Positions 1 to 12,338 of a stretch of DNA of 55,000 nt are shown one piece after another; position 1 is the stretch's first letter; each line of letters opens with the position of its first letter. The stretch is from Glandiceps talaboti. Lineage: Eukaryota; Hemichordata; Enteropneusta; Spengelidae. The DNA is taken from NCBI RefSeq assembly GCF_964340395.1, contig NC_135549.1:33357332-33412331 (forward strand), read 5' to 3'. The notes under the pieces were generated by a model. The model was not told where the DNA came from. It saw only the letters and a program-made list of their open reading frames with translations, and did no database searches. A program made the position numbers and the translations under genes.

Positions 1-3000
1 AACTACACTATCACACTTAGTCCCTGCCCTAGTAGTGCATAGAGTAACTACACTATCACACTTAGTCCCTGCCCTAGTAGTGCATACAGTAACTGTCACA
101 CTTAGTCACTGCCCTAGTAGTGCATATAGTAACTATCACACTTAGTCACTGCCCTAGTAGTGCATAGAGTAACTATCACACTTAGTCACTGCCCTAGTAG
201 TGTATAGAGTAACTACACTATCACACTTAGTCACTGCCCTAGGAGAGCATAGAGTAACTACACTATCACACTTAGTCACTGCCCTAGTAGTGCATAGAGT
301 AACTACACTATCACACTTAGTCACTGCCCTAGGAGTGCATAGAGTAACTATCACACTTAGTCACTGCCCTAGTAGTGCATAGAGTAACTACACTATCACA
401 CTTAATCACTGCCCTAGTAGTGCATAGAGTAACTACACTATCACACTTAGTCACTGCCCTAGTAGTGCATAGAGTAACTACACTATCACACTTAGTCACT
501 GCCCTAGTAGTGCATAGAGTAACTACACTATCACACTTAGTCACTGCCCTAATAGTGCATAGAGTAACTACACTATCACACTTAGTCCCTGCCCTAGTAG
601 TGCATAGAGTAACTATCACACTTAGTCACTGCCCTAGTAGTGCATAGAGTAACTATCACACTTAGTCCCTGCCCTAGTAGTGCATATAGTAACTATCACA
701 CTTAGTCACTGCCCTAGTAGTGCATAGAGTAACTACACTATCACACTTAGTCACTGCCCTAGGAGTGCATAGAGTAACTACACTATCACACTTAGTCACT
801 GCCCTAGTAGTGCATAGAGTAACTACACTATCACACTTAGTCACTGCCCTAGTAGTGCATAGAGTAACTACACTATCACACTTAGTCACTGCCCTAGTAG
901 TGCATAGAGTAACTACACTATCACACTTAGTCACTGCCCTAGGAGTGCATAGAGTAACTATCACACTTAGTCACTGCCCTAGTAGTGCATAGAGTAACTA
1001 CACTATCACACTTAGTCACTGCCCTAGTAGTGCATAGAGTAACTACACTATCACACTTAGTCACTGCCCTAGTAGTGCATAGAGTAACTACACTATCACA
1101 CTTAGTCCCTGCCCTAGTAGTGCATATAGTAATCACACTTAGTCACTGCCCTAGTAGTGCATAGAGTAACTATCACACTTAGTCACTGCCCTAGTAGTGC
1201 ATAGAGTAACTATCACACTTAGTCACTGCCCTAGTAGTGCATAGAGTAACTATCACACTTAGTCCCTGCCCTAGTAGTGCATAGAGTAACTATCACACTT
1301 AGTCACTGCCCTAGTAGTGCATAGAGTAACTATCACACTTAGTCCCTGCCCTAGTAGTGCATAGAGTAACTACACTATCACACTTAGTCACTGCCCTAGT
1401 ACTGTAGTGCATATAGTAACTATCACACTTAGTCACTGCCCTAGTAGTGCATAGAGTAACTACACTATCACACTTAGTCATTGCCCTAGGAGTGCATAGA
1501 GTAACTACACTATCACACTTAGTCACTGCCCTAGTAGTGCATAGAGTAACTATCACACTTAGTCACTGCCCTAGTAGTGCATAGAGTAACTATCACACTT
1601 AGTCCCTGCCCTAGTAGTGCATAGAGTAACTACACTATCACACTTAGTCACTGCCCTAGTAGTGCATAGAGTAACTACACTATCACACTTAGTCCCTGCC
1701 CTAGTAGTGTATATAGTAACTACACTATCACACTTAGTCCCTGCCCTAGTAGTGTATATAGTAACTACACTATCACACTTAGTCCCTGCCCTAGTAGTGC
1801 ATAGAGTAACTGTCACACTTAGTCACTGCCCTAGTAGTGCATATAGTAACTATCACACTTAGTCACTGCCCTAGTAGTGCATAGAGTAACTACACTATCA
1901 CACTTAGTCACTGCCCTAGTAGTGCATACAGTAACTACACTATCACACTTAGTCCCTGCCCTAGTAGTGCATAGAGTAACTACACTATCACACTTAGTCC
2001 CTGCCCTAGTAGTGCATAGAGTAACTACACTATCACACTTAGTCCCTGCCCTAGTAGTGCATAGAGTAACTACACTATCACACTTAGTCCCTGCCCTAGT
2101 AGTGCATAGAGTAACTACACTATCACACTTAGTCCCTGCCCTAGTAGTGCATACAGTAACTGTCACACTTAGTCACTGCCCTAGTAGTGCATATAGTAAC
2201 TATCACACTTAGTCACTGCCCTAGTAGTGCATAGAGTAACTATCACACTTAGTCACTGCCCTAGTAGTGTATAGAGTAACTACACTATCACACTTAGTCA
2301 CTGCCCTAGGAGAGCATAGAGTAACTACACTATCACACTTAGTCACTGCCCTAGTAGTGCATAGAGTAACTACACTATCACACTTAGTCACTGCCCTAGG
2401 AGTGCATAGAGTAACTATCACACTTAGTCACTGCCCTAGTAGTGCATAGAGTAACTACACTATCACACTTAATCACTGCCCTAGTAGTGCATAGAGTAAC
2501 TACACTATCACACTTAGTCACTGCCCTAGTAGTGCATAGAGTAACTACACTATCACACTTAGTCACTGCCCTAGTAGTGCATAGAGTAACTACACTATCA
2601 CACTTAGTCACTGCCCTAATAGTGCATAGAGTAACTACACTATCACACTTAGTCCCTGCCCTAGTAGTGCATAGAGTAACTATCACACTTAGTCACTGCC
2701 CTAGTAGTGCATAGAGTAACTATCACACTTAGTCCCTGCCCTAGTAGTGCATATAGTAACTATCACACTTAGTCACTGCCCTAGTAGTGCATAGAGTAAC
2801 TACACTATCACACTTAGTCACTGCCCTAGGAGTGCATAGAGTAACTACACTATCACACTTAGTCACTGCCCTAGTAGTGCATAGAGTAACTACACTATCA
2901 CACTTAGTCACTGCCCTAGTAGTGCATAGAGTAACTACACTATCACACTTAGTCACTGCCCTAGTAGTGCATAGAGTAACTACACTATCACACTTAGTCA

Positions 3001-4650
3001 CTGCCCTAGGAGTGCATAGAGTAACTATCACACTTAGTCACTGCCCTATTAGTGCATAGAGTAACTACACTATCACACTTAGTCACTGCCCTAGTAGTGC
3101 ATAGAGTAACTACACTATCACACTTAGTCACTGCCCTAGTAGTGCATAGAGTAACTACACTATCACACTTAGTCCCTGCCCTAGTAGTGCATATAGTAAT
3201 CACACTTAGTCACTGCCCTAGTAGTGCATAGAGTAACTATCACACTTAGTCACTGCCCTAGTAGTGCATAGAGTAACTATCACACTTAGTCACTGCCCTA
3301 GTAGTGCATAGAGTAACTATCACACTTAGTCCCTGCCCTAGTAGTGCATAGAGTAACTATCACACTTAGTCACTGCCCTAGTAGTGCATAGAGTAACTAC
3401 ACACTTAGTCCCTGCCCTAGTAGTGCATAGAGTAACTACACTATCACACTTAGTCACTGCCCTAGTACTGTAGTGCATATAGTAACTATCACACTTAGTC
3501 ACTGCCCTAGTAGTGCATAGAGTAACTACACTATCACACTTAGTCATTGCCCTAGGAGTGCATAGAGTAACTACACTATCACACTTAGTCACTGCCCTAG
3601 TAGTGTATAGAGTAACTACACTATCACACTTAGTCACTGCCCTAGTAGTGCATAGAGTAACTACACTATCACACTTAGTCACTGCCCTAGTAGTGCATAG
3701 AGTAACTACACTATCACACTTAGTCACTGCCCTAGGAGTGCATAGAGTAACTATCACACTTAGTCACTGCCCTAGTAGTGCATAGAGTAACTACACTATC
3801 ACACTTAGTCACTGCCCTAGTAGTGCATAGAGTAACTACACTATCACACTTAGTCACTGCCCTAGTAGTGCATAGAGTAACTACACTATCACACTTAGTC
3901 CCTGCCCTAGTAGTGCATATAGTAATCACACTTAGTCACTGCCCTAGTAGTGCATAGAGTAACTATCACACTTAGTCACTGCCCTAGTAGTGCATAGAGT
4001 AACTATCACACTTAGTCACTGCCCTAGTAGTGCATAGAGTAACTATCACACTTAGTCCCTGCCCTAGTAGTGCATAGAGTAACTATCACACTTAGTCACT
4101 GCCCTAGTAGTGCATAGAGTAACTATCACACTTAGTCCCTGCCCTAGTAGTGCATAGAGTAACTACACTATCACACTTAGTCACTGCCCTAGTACTGTAG
4201 TGCATAGAGTAACTATCACACTTAGTCACTGCCCTAGTAGTGCATATAGTAACTATCACACTTAGTCACTGCCCTAGTAGTGTATAGAGTAACTACACTA
4301 TCACACTTAGTCACTGCCCTAGTACTGTAGTGCATAGAGTAACTATCACACTTAGTCACTGCCCTAGTAGTGCATAGAGTAACTATCACACTTAGTCACT
4401 GCCCTAGTAGTGCATAGAGTAACTACACTATCACACTTAGTCACTGCCCTAGTAGTGCATAGAGTAACTACACTATCACACTTAGTCCCAGCCCTAGTGG
4501 TGTATATAGTAACTACACTATCACACTTAGTCCCTGCCCTAGTAGTGTATATAGTAACTACACTATCACACTTAGTCCCTGCCCTAGTAGTGCATAGAGT
4601 AACTGTCACACTTAGTCACTGCCCTAGTAGTGCATTTAGTAACTATCACA
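1..4650. repeat. Higher-order repeat in the satellite (~2,067-bp period with a nested ~726-bp duplication)
   Basis: The order of variant units at about 154-1300 recurs almost unchanged 2,067 bp later (2221-3360): the GGAGAGC unit at 241 and 2308, the AATCACTG unit at 403 and 2470, the TAATAGTG unit at 550 and 2617. Within the second period a block of about 726 bp is repeated again (3006-3203 matches 3732-3929), so later units are displaced by 2,793 bp (1571-1816 matches 4364-4609). Copies differ by single bases, for example G at 982 against T at 3049. Confidence 0.88.
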
Positions 4651-5239
4651 CTTAGTCACTGCCCTAGTAGTGCATAGAGTAATCACACTATCACACTTAG
4701 TCACTGCCCTAGTAGTGCATAGAGTAACTACACTATCACACTTAGTCACTGCCCTAGTAGTGCATAGAGTAACTACACTATCACACTTAGTCACTGTCCT
4801 AGTAGTGCATACAGTAACTACACTATCACACTTAGTCACTGCCCTAGTAGTGCATAGAGTAACTACACTATCACACTTAGTCACTGCCCTAGTAGTGCAT
4901 AGAGTAACTACACTATCACACTTAGTCACTGCCCTAGTAGTGCATAGAGTAACTACACTATCACACTTAGTCCCTGCCCTAGTAGTGCATAGAGTAACTA
5001 TCACACTTAGTCACTGCCCTAGTAGTGCATAGAGTAATCACACTATCACACTTAGTCACTGCCCTAGTAGTGCATAGAGTAACTATCACACTTAGTCACT
5101 GCCCTAGTAGTGCATATAGTAACTATCACACTTAGTCACTGCCCTAGTAGTGCATAGAGTAACTATCACACTTAGTCACTGCCCTAGTAGTGCATAGAGT
5201 AACTATCACACTTAGTCACTGCCCTAGTAGTGCATATAG

Positions 5240-5406
5240 CAGTGTTTTATTTAAGGGCGGTAAGTAGGTAAAATCTACCGGGGTTCCCACATCATTTTAC
5301 CGGGGTTCCCCACCTAAACTATGATACATTGCATGGGAAGCACTACCAGTTTTACCTCTTACCCCCTTTCTGTTACCGGGGTTCCCAAACCTTAGCAAAA
5401 ACACTG
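5240..5406. mobile_element. 167-bp MITE-like element inserted in the satellite
   Basis: Perfect 9-bp terminal inverted repeats CAGTGTTTT (5240-5248) and AAAACACTG (5398-5406), flanked by a perfect 6-bp direct duplication ATATAG (5234-5239 and 5407-5412), which is also the expected uninterrupted satellite sequence. Inside, the 13-mer TACCGGGGTTCCC occurs three times (5276, 5298, 5374). No coding capacity. The CAGTG end recalls hAT-like elements, but those make 8-bp duplications, so the superfamily is left open. Confidence 0.85.
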
Positions 5407-5579
5407 ATATAGTAACTATCACACTTAGTCCCTGCCCTAGTAGTGCATAGAGTAACTACACTATCACACTTAGTCACTGCCCTAGTAGTGCATAGAGTAA
5501 CTACACTATCACACTTAGTCACTGCCCTAGTAGTGCATAGAGTAACTACACTATCACACTTAGTCCCTGCCCTAGTATA

Positions 5580-6058
<479 letters not shown>

Positions 6059-6059
6059 T

Positions 6060-6950
6060 AACTAATCGCATATGTTAGATGTAAAGACTTTGCCCTTACG
6101 GGAAACATAAAACATTTAAATTTGGTAAAGAGCTACAACCAATGCGAAATTTTTTTGACAGTGTGTCTTACATTGGGCATCTACCACACATGGCTGTTGT
6201 TGGTGGAAATCTAATCGCTAGAGCAATGGAATGGAAGACATTCACGAACAAACAAACACAATGGACATGGATGGCTAGCTCTGTATGGAAACTCTGCATG
6301 TACGATGGGAACATCACATGACCGCTTCACAAATTATTCAGTGGAGGTGGATGGGGCCCAGGGTCATCTGGTACACATAAATTTCTCATTAAAATTTGCT
6401 AGTTTGGCAAACAAAATTGGGTGAATTTGAATGGTAAATCACAAGAACATTTAATAAACTAGCTAACTTATGAGGTATAAAAATCAGACCCACTTGATGA
6501 TTTCATAAACAAAAAATATCAGATATCATAATGAAATGGTGTCATTCTTGTATGAGGCAATGAACATTGTACGATATGCACGGCATCGACTGTCAGTGTT
6601 GTGCCATCATAAAACAAGAGCCTCTGCATAGTCACTGATTGATGTAGAAAAATAGTCAATTTTTTCAATCAACACTATGATACCCACTTTTGGAAAACAA
6701 ATGAATAAATAACCTGACATGCACAAATTTACTGAAATCTTGAACAATTTGGCTTCCCGCGTGTTTATTGAATAAATGTGAGTCCCTTACTTTCGCACAA
6801 ATAAGGGAACGATCTCGATCAGATAACGAAGGCTAACAAACACTAGGTATTTTCACATACTAATTGGCCTACTATACATCCCTCTTCAATTTCATCATTA
6901 TAAATCGGACCAATTTGACACTGTTTACTAGAAATACCTGATTTCCGTGT
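6060..6950. other. Stretch with no recognised feature
   Basis: AT-rich presumed intronic sequence. No open frame of note, tandem structure or family match seen. The last part, near GTAGCAGAACTGTACAGTTT (6988), resembles 11896 and probably belongs to the 5' part of family B. Confidence 0.4.
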
Positions 6951-8058
6951 CATTCGGTCAAAAATACCGCTAATGCCTAATGGCGTTGTAGCAGAACTGT
7001 ACAGTTTTTAAAAATGTTTATCCATATGGTAGTCCATGCTAACAATAGGTGTTCATTTGCTGAATGACTCCAGTTGCCTATCCAACCATGTTGCTATCTT
7101 TGCGATATACACGATCATTTGGCTATTGCTATGGGCATGGTCATGTTGCTAGATATATTTGCATACATGTTTTGAATGTTTTTGTTCACATGTGTATGAA
7201 TTCCTGATATCATCTTTGCAATACACGTGACCATTTGGCTGTTGCTATGGGCATGGTCTTGTTGCTAGGCACATTTGCATACATTTTTTGAATGTTTATT
7301 CATTTGTCTTTCAATATCCGTTATCTTTGAAATATACATGATTATTTGATTGTTGCTATGGGCTTGGTCTTGTTGCTAGGGAAATTTACATACATTTTTG
7401 AATGTTTGTTCAATTATCTATTAATCCTTGTTATCTTTGGCTGTTGCTATGGGCATGGTCATGGTTGCTAAGGATATTTGCATATATTTTTTGAATGTTT
7501 ACTCACTTGCCTACCAGATGTTATTTGAGCAAAATATACTGCCATTCGGTTGTTGCTAAGGGCGTGCATGGTCATGGTTGCTAGGGCCAATTGTATCAAA
7601 AGACTTTGAAGAAAATCTGCAGAAAAACATTTCTAAAAACATCTCACCAAGTTTCTGTCTCACTGACCAAGTACTTTATGAGATACAAATTACACACCTA
7701 ATTTGCATATTACTGATGAGATCATTATATGCTTAATATATCTTCATATATACATCCACAGATGCATCCCTGTTAAATTTCAGCCCAATCAGCTGAGTAG
7801 TTTTGGAATTATAGCTTTTTGACCAAAAAGACACATTTTTAGCCCTAATTTGCATATTATCAGGGGAATCCTCATGTCATGAACAAATCTTAATTTACCC
7901 ACATCTAAGAATGTTCCATCAAATTTCATGCCAATCTGCCCAGTAGTTTTGGAGCTTCAGTTTTTGACCAAAAATCACATTTTTTGACCCAAAACCCACA
8001 TCTATGATGCAATCATTTTCATTTGAACAATTTCCCAACTAGACACCAGAAGTAACAT

Positions 8059-8168
<110 letters not shown>

Positions 8169-8189
8169 ACAGACACTTTGCCATGCCTA

Positions 8190-8222
8190 TAGCACTAATG
8201 AACCTTCAGTTCAGTTGTGCTA
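8190..8222 (+). other. Terminal stem-loop of family B
   Basis: TAGCAC pairs with GTGCTA, with an inner GAAC/GTTC pairing, and is followed directly by AAAAA. The same structure is at 24833-24867 and, slightly diverged, at 26786-26820 and 31790-31820. In Helitron-like elements a hairpin marks the 3' end. Confidence 0.7.
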
Positions 8223-8226
8223 AAAA

Positions 8227-9170
8227 ACAATCCCTGAAGTAACGGTCAAGTGAGAATCGCTGTTATTTCTACAACTGTCTACCAAATATGACTTTTAGAC
8301 CCTTAGAAGAAAGCTAATAAAGTTATCTTCCTGATCTATACAATTGGTCAATACATGTATCAACCACCTGATGTTATTTTTAACGGCTAAGTTAAACTTG
8401 AACAGTCAAACAAAGTCATGTGATATATCTGTTGTCATCTCGTCGCTTGTCTAGCTCATTTGCATATGTATTTCCTAGCAACGCCAGCATGTTCGCGTAC
8501 ATGCGCATGTGCACAGGCGACATTCCATATCGATTAGATTTCTCTAGCGTCTATGACAGCGAACACTCATGCACAATTGCCTAACACACATGTATCTGGT
8601 GTTGTCGACTTTACAGCAAGGAATGCTTTACGATAATTAGGTTGTACTCTTTCAGCAGACAGATAATGCTTATATATAACCCAAATTGTATAACCATACA
8701 TGTTGGTTATCTTTTCTGGATAAGAATGTGGGTAAGAACTGCACATGTACATGTACATCAACATTGATGACAGGTGGGTTTGCAACTTCGAAGGGAGGTT
8801 TTTAATTGAGCTGTCACAGAATGAATGTTCATTTCTATGATAGAAGCGGACACAAGTGACTAATTCATATCAAATCTGTAGAATTTCATGGATACATCTT
8901 GCAGTCATTGACAATGATATATGACATGTGTCACCAAGTATACTCACACCTGCATTCAAAAATATTAGCTAATTTGCCAAAGGAACAAAAGTACATCATC
9001 CTCATCTGTTTCCATGTCAAATAAATTTATTTCCCTTTTATTTAAGAAATACCGCTGTGTGATATACTACACATAGTTTTTGGACTATTTTAAGTTCTTC
9101 ACGACTGTCACTGTTTCAAATATTTAAAATCTTGTAAAATCATAGTGTACATGTAATTGATAAAAGCAAG
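8227..9170. other. Stretch with no recognised feature
   Basis: AT-rich presumed intronic sequence without recognisable coding, tandem or family structure. A short open frame on the minus strand (8567-8785) resembles nothing known to me. Confidence 0.4.
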
Positions 9171-11095
9171 CCTTCAATCGAAATCATAGCCCCAACTGAA
9201 GGGTTTTATTGCAAAGTTATTGACCGTGCAAATTTGATTGTCTCTAGATACAACACTTCATAATTTCTTGACCAATTTGCTATTTGACCTTGAAAATGGA
9301 GATCAAAGACAAAGGTCAAGGAATAAAAAGAAAGCGGACCATTGGGTACAGACATTTAAATGGAAGCTTTGTTTATGCAACTTCTTGAGTTAATGTACAT
9401 TGTAGAAAGAAAAAGTTCAGTCATTTCACCATGAAAAATGTGTGCCAAGGTTAAAAGTCACAGTCTCATTAGAAAGATCATCATTGATAATGTGAGGGTA
9501 GACACTTGAATGGTGTCCATATGTATAAAAGTTTTGGAGATAACAAGTAACTGGCAAAATGCACTTTTTATCACAAATATGGTTGACAGTTTGCTATACA
9601 TGTACATGTACAGGTCAAGGTCAGAAACTTAAGTGACTTGCATATATCATGTCTGACATAGCCAAACCCAAGTCAATATCAAAATATCCCTCCAAATGTT
9701 ATAATCAACAAGTCATCAAACAAGACACAGCCCCCCCCCCCCATCAAATACTTTGTTTTATAGTGACTGCATGAATGGAGACATGATTTAAAAGAACTTG
9801 GTGGCAACAAATAAATACTACAAAGTGTCTGATAATTCATGAAATTGCTGAATTTCAATAACTAAACCTGAAGATCAGAGTCAAGGTCAAAGGTCAATGT
9901 CTCAAAAGAAAGTTTAAACCTGGCAATTTGGGGGCAGACACTTGAATGTAGCCGCCATGAATTAACATTTTTGAGTTATGTGGTAAATCATGATTGTTCA
10001 CTACAAATACATTGTACAAATGCATAGCTGTTATTGAGTAAAAAGTGGTATTAGCACCAAATGTAATGCATGTGTATGTTTATCTGGTTCTCCATTATCT
10101 ATAGACATTGATCAAAAAGACACTAGCCACACATAATTGCTATAAAGTATCTGCAATATGTAAGTAATAGCTTTATTTTGATGATCTACCCTGTACATGT
10201 AGGTCAAGGTAAAGGTCAATGGTCACTCATGCAAGAACCTATGTATTGAAGTTTTTTAGTTATGTAGTAATATGGTGATTTTTTACTACAAATATGGCTG
10301 CCATTCAGTAAAATTACAAGGGCAACAAAAATAATACTTGTGTATACATTGTACTTCTTTTCTTCAATATCACTTGTAAACATGATTTAAAATAAATCTG
10401 ATTTATTTTAAATCATGTTTACAAGTGATATTGAAGAAAAGAAGTACAATGTATACACAAGTATTCAGCAATACTTAAATTATAATTTTTTTACAGTAAT
10501 TTTCTGTGCATTACAGTTTTTAAGTTACATGTATGTGTATGCAGTAAATATTGATTGTTAACTACAAGTATGGCCACCATGCAGTTAAGAACCAAAATTT
10601 GGCTATTTGACCTTGGAGAGGACTTTCAAGGTCAAAAGTCAAGGGCTTAAAAAAGAAAGCTTGTACTGATAATATGGGTGTAGGCACTTGAATGGTGTCA
10701 TTACTTATTACAAAGTTATGATACATATGTGAAATTTACATATAGCCACCATTCATGTCTCACATAGCATATTACCTTTGTGCAAGGTTTGGTTGAAATC
10801 GGTCAGTGACATGCTAAAAATATAAGGGTAAACACACAAACAACAAATATTGCTGCTATTCAGCCATATTTGATTGTCATGAAAAAAAAAGTAACATGCA
10901 TACATTTTGTACATTGTATGTCTCACATAGCATGCTAACTTTTGTGCCAAGTTTGGTTGAAATTGATTGGTGCATGCCAGATATATGAGGGTGAACACAC
11001 AGACGAACAGACTTACATGTATGCATGGATGGAAAGAACCCAAAGTACAAAGCCCCCCCCCCCCCCCTCCTATGAGCAATGCCCGTTGGGGCTAA
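9170..11095 (+). mobile_element. Family G hairpin-ended element with degenerate ~330-bp units
   Basis: Repeated motifs: AAGGTCAAGG / GGTCAAAGGTCAA, ACTACAAATATGG..GCCA, GGTGTCATTA, CATAGCAT..CTAACTTTTGTG, recurring loosely about every 330-350 bp (9290, 9600, 9880, 10205, 10620). The 3' end has CCAAGTTTGGTTGAAATTGA (10947), a short ACACACAGACGAACAGAC tract, and a terminal stem-loop AGCCCC...GGGGCT (11051-11093) followed by AATTAAA. Same architecture as families A-D with different sequence. 5' end not located. Confidence 0.65.
10333..10465. repeat. Perfect 133-bp palindrome (65-bp arms, 3-nt loop)
   Basis: The arm 10333-10397 is the exact reverse complement of 10401-10465 over all 65 positions, with only CTG (10398-10400) between. 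Arms carry the TGTATACATTGTACTTC and its complement. Lies inside family G and has no coding capacity. Perfect arms mean it is very young, under conversion, or an artefact. Confidence 0.98.
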
Positions 11096-11099
11096 TTAA

Positions 11100-11845
11100 A
11101 ACAATTACAGTAAACTATGGCTCCAGGATTTCATTTGATGTACGAAGGTCAGATAAATGGCTTGGTTAAGACTGATCAACAGAATAACAACTAAATAAAG
11201 TGCATCCCACAGGAAGAATATAACCAAGCTGTTACATGAATAATGTTGCATCATTAAATTATGCACTTAATGGTTTACATTTGATATACACACACATGTA
11301 CATCATGTATTACATGTATGTACATTATACAGCAGCCCGGCAAAAAATGTGCATACAGGGAAACACTTTTGAATACATAATTAGAAGAACTTACGGAAAC
11401 ACATGGGGGTATTGAATTTTATGGAATGATATGGCTGGTTATACAATAGCATTTGTACCAATTTAAATTGTAGTGACCCAGTGATAAATTAAAAAATTAC
11501 GAAATTCAAATTCACATCATATCAAATACTCTAATATTACATTTTCAATGATGAATTCCATAATGCTTTGAGTGCATATTGATTTTCCAATGCCATTGTA
11601 ACACATTGTATGCATGGAAAGCCTTTCATACAATCTATTTATTTGTCCTCTAAGACTGGCCATGAATAAATTATCTTTCAAATGAGATGGGCAGGCATTG
11701 TTATCCTACGACTCATTTCATAAAAATTGAAAGTTGACCACAGAACATGTTGTATACATATAGATATCATTGAAGGAATAACATATCACAATATACTTAC
11801 ATGTACATGTACATGTCTCATTCAAGGAATTCATCATAAACAGTG
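11100..11845. other. Stretch with no recognised feature
   Basis: AT-rich, with ACATGTACATGT-type self-complementary strings (for example 11800-11816). No genes or repeat family recognised. Confidence 0.4.
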
Positions 11846-11849
11846 TCAT

Positions 11850-12338
11850 TGAAATAGTCTACATCAACACAGTTAAAAGTAGTGCCAATGGTACTGTAGC
11901 ACAACTGTACAGTTTAGGCAGTGATTGATGATGTAATTTTGAGGGGATTTTATCCATGTCATTAAGAAATTATTCAGTCTTTGCAAGTTGATTCATTCCC
12001 ACCCTTATTAAGATTATTAATGTGTCCATGGTTGTTGTATGGGTGTGTCCATGGTTGTTGCTATGGGTGTGTCCATGGTTGTTATGCACATTTGTGTTTC
12101 TATTTCAATCTGCTGCTGTGGTTTTAGTTGTTAGGTACAATGTTTATGCAAATGTATGTGTCACTGCTTTCAATATTTACCCAACTGCCTTTACCATCCC
12201 TGTTGTTATCTATCCATCATTTTACTCTTGTTATGGATGAATATACATTCTTTATATATATATATATTTGAATATTTTTGAATGTTTATCATTTTGGCTA
12301 TCCTTCCCAGTTGTCAGTATATTACATGCTTCTTAAGC
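11850..12338 (+). mobile_element. Family B copy 2, left part (split by insertion)
   Basis: Contains GTAGCACAACTGTACAGTTT (11896; compare 6988) and the unit core GTCCATGGTTGTTGCTATGGGTGTGTCC (12025-12080), then TTTTTGAATGTTTATC. Stops at 12338, where a long inverted-repeat element begins; the family resumes at 14716. Confidence 0.65.

Larger units (their letters stand above)
1..5577. repeat. Satellite array, 45-bp and 40-bp units
   Basis: Over a hundred head-to-tail units around the core CACTTAGTCACTGCCCTAG. The long unit is 45 bp and the short unit 40 bp; the difference is an extra CACTA. Recurrent single-base variants (CACTG/CCCTG, GCATAGAG/GCATATAG/GCATACAG, CTAGTAG/CTAGGAG) mark unit types. 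A variant with an extra ACTG occurs at 1401, 3467, 4194 and 4324. The array starts before the window, is interrupted by an insertion at 5240-5406, resumes for four units and stops at 5577. Because 45 is a multiple of three and units lack stops, long open frames appear on both strands; they are not genes. Confidence 0.98.

Noticed and set aside
1-5577. Many open frames of 60-139 residues on both strands with 15-residue repeats (VVTLCTTRAVTKCDS and HRVTTLSHLVTALVV)
   Set aside because: They follow from a 45-bp, stop-free satellite unit, occur on both strands at once and break wherever a 40-bp unit occurs. No promoter or splice context.
1-5577. CRISPR-like regular array
   Set aside because: There are no unique spacers; the whole unit is repeated, and the genome is an animal's.
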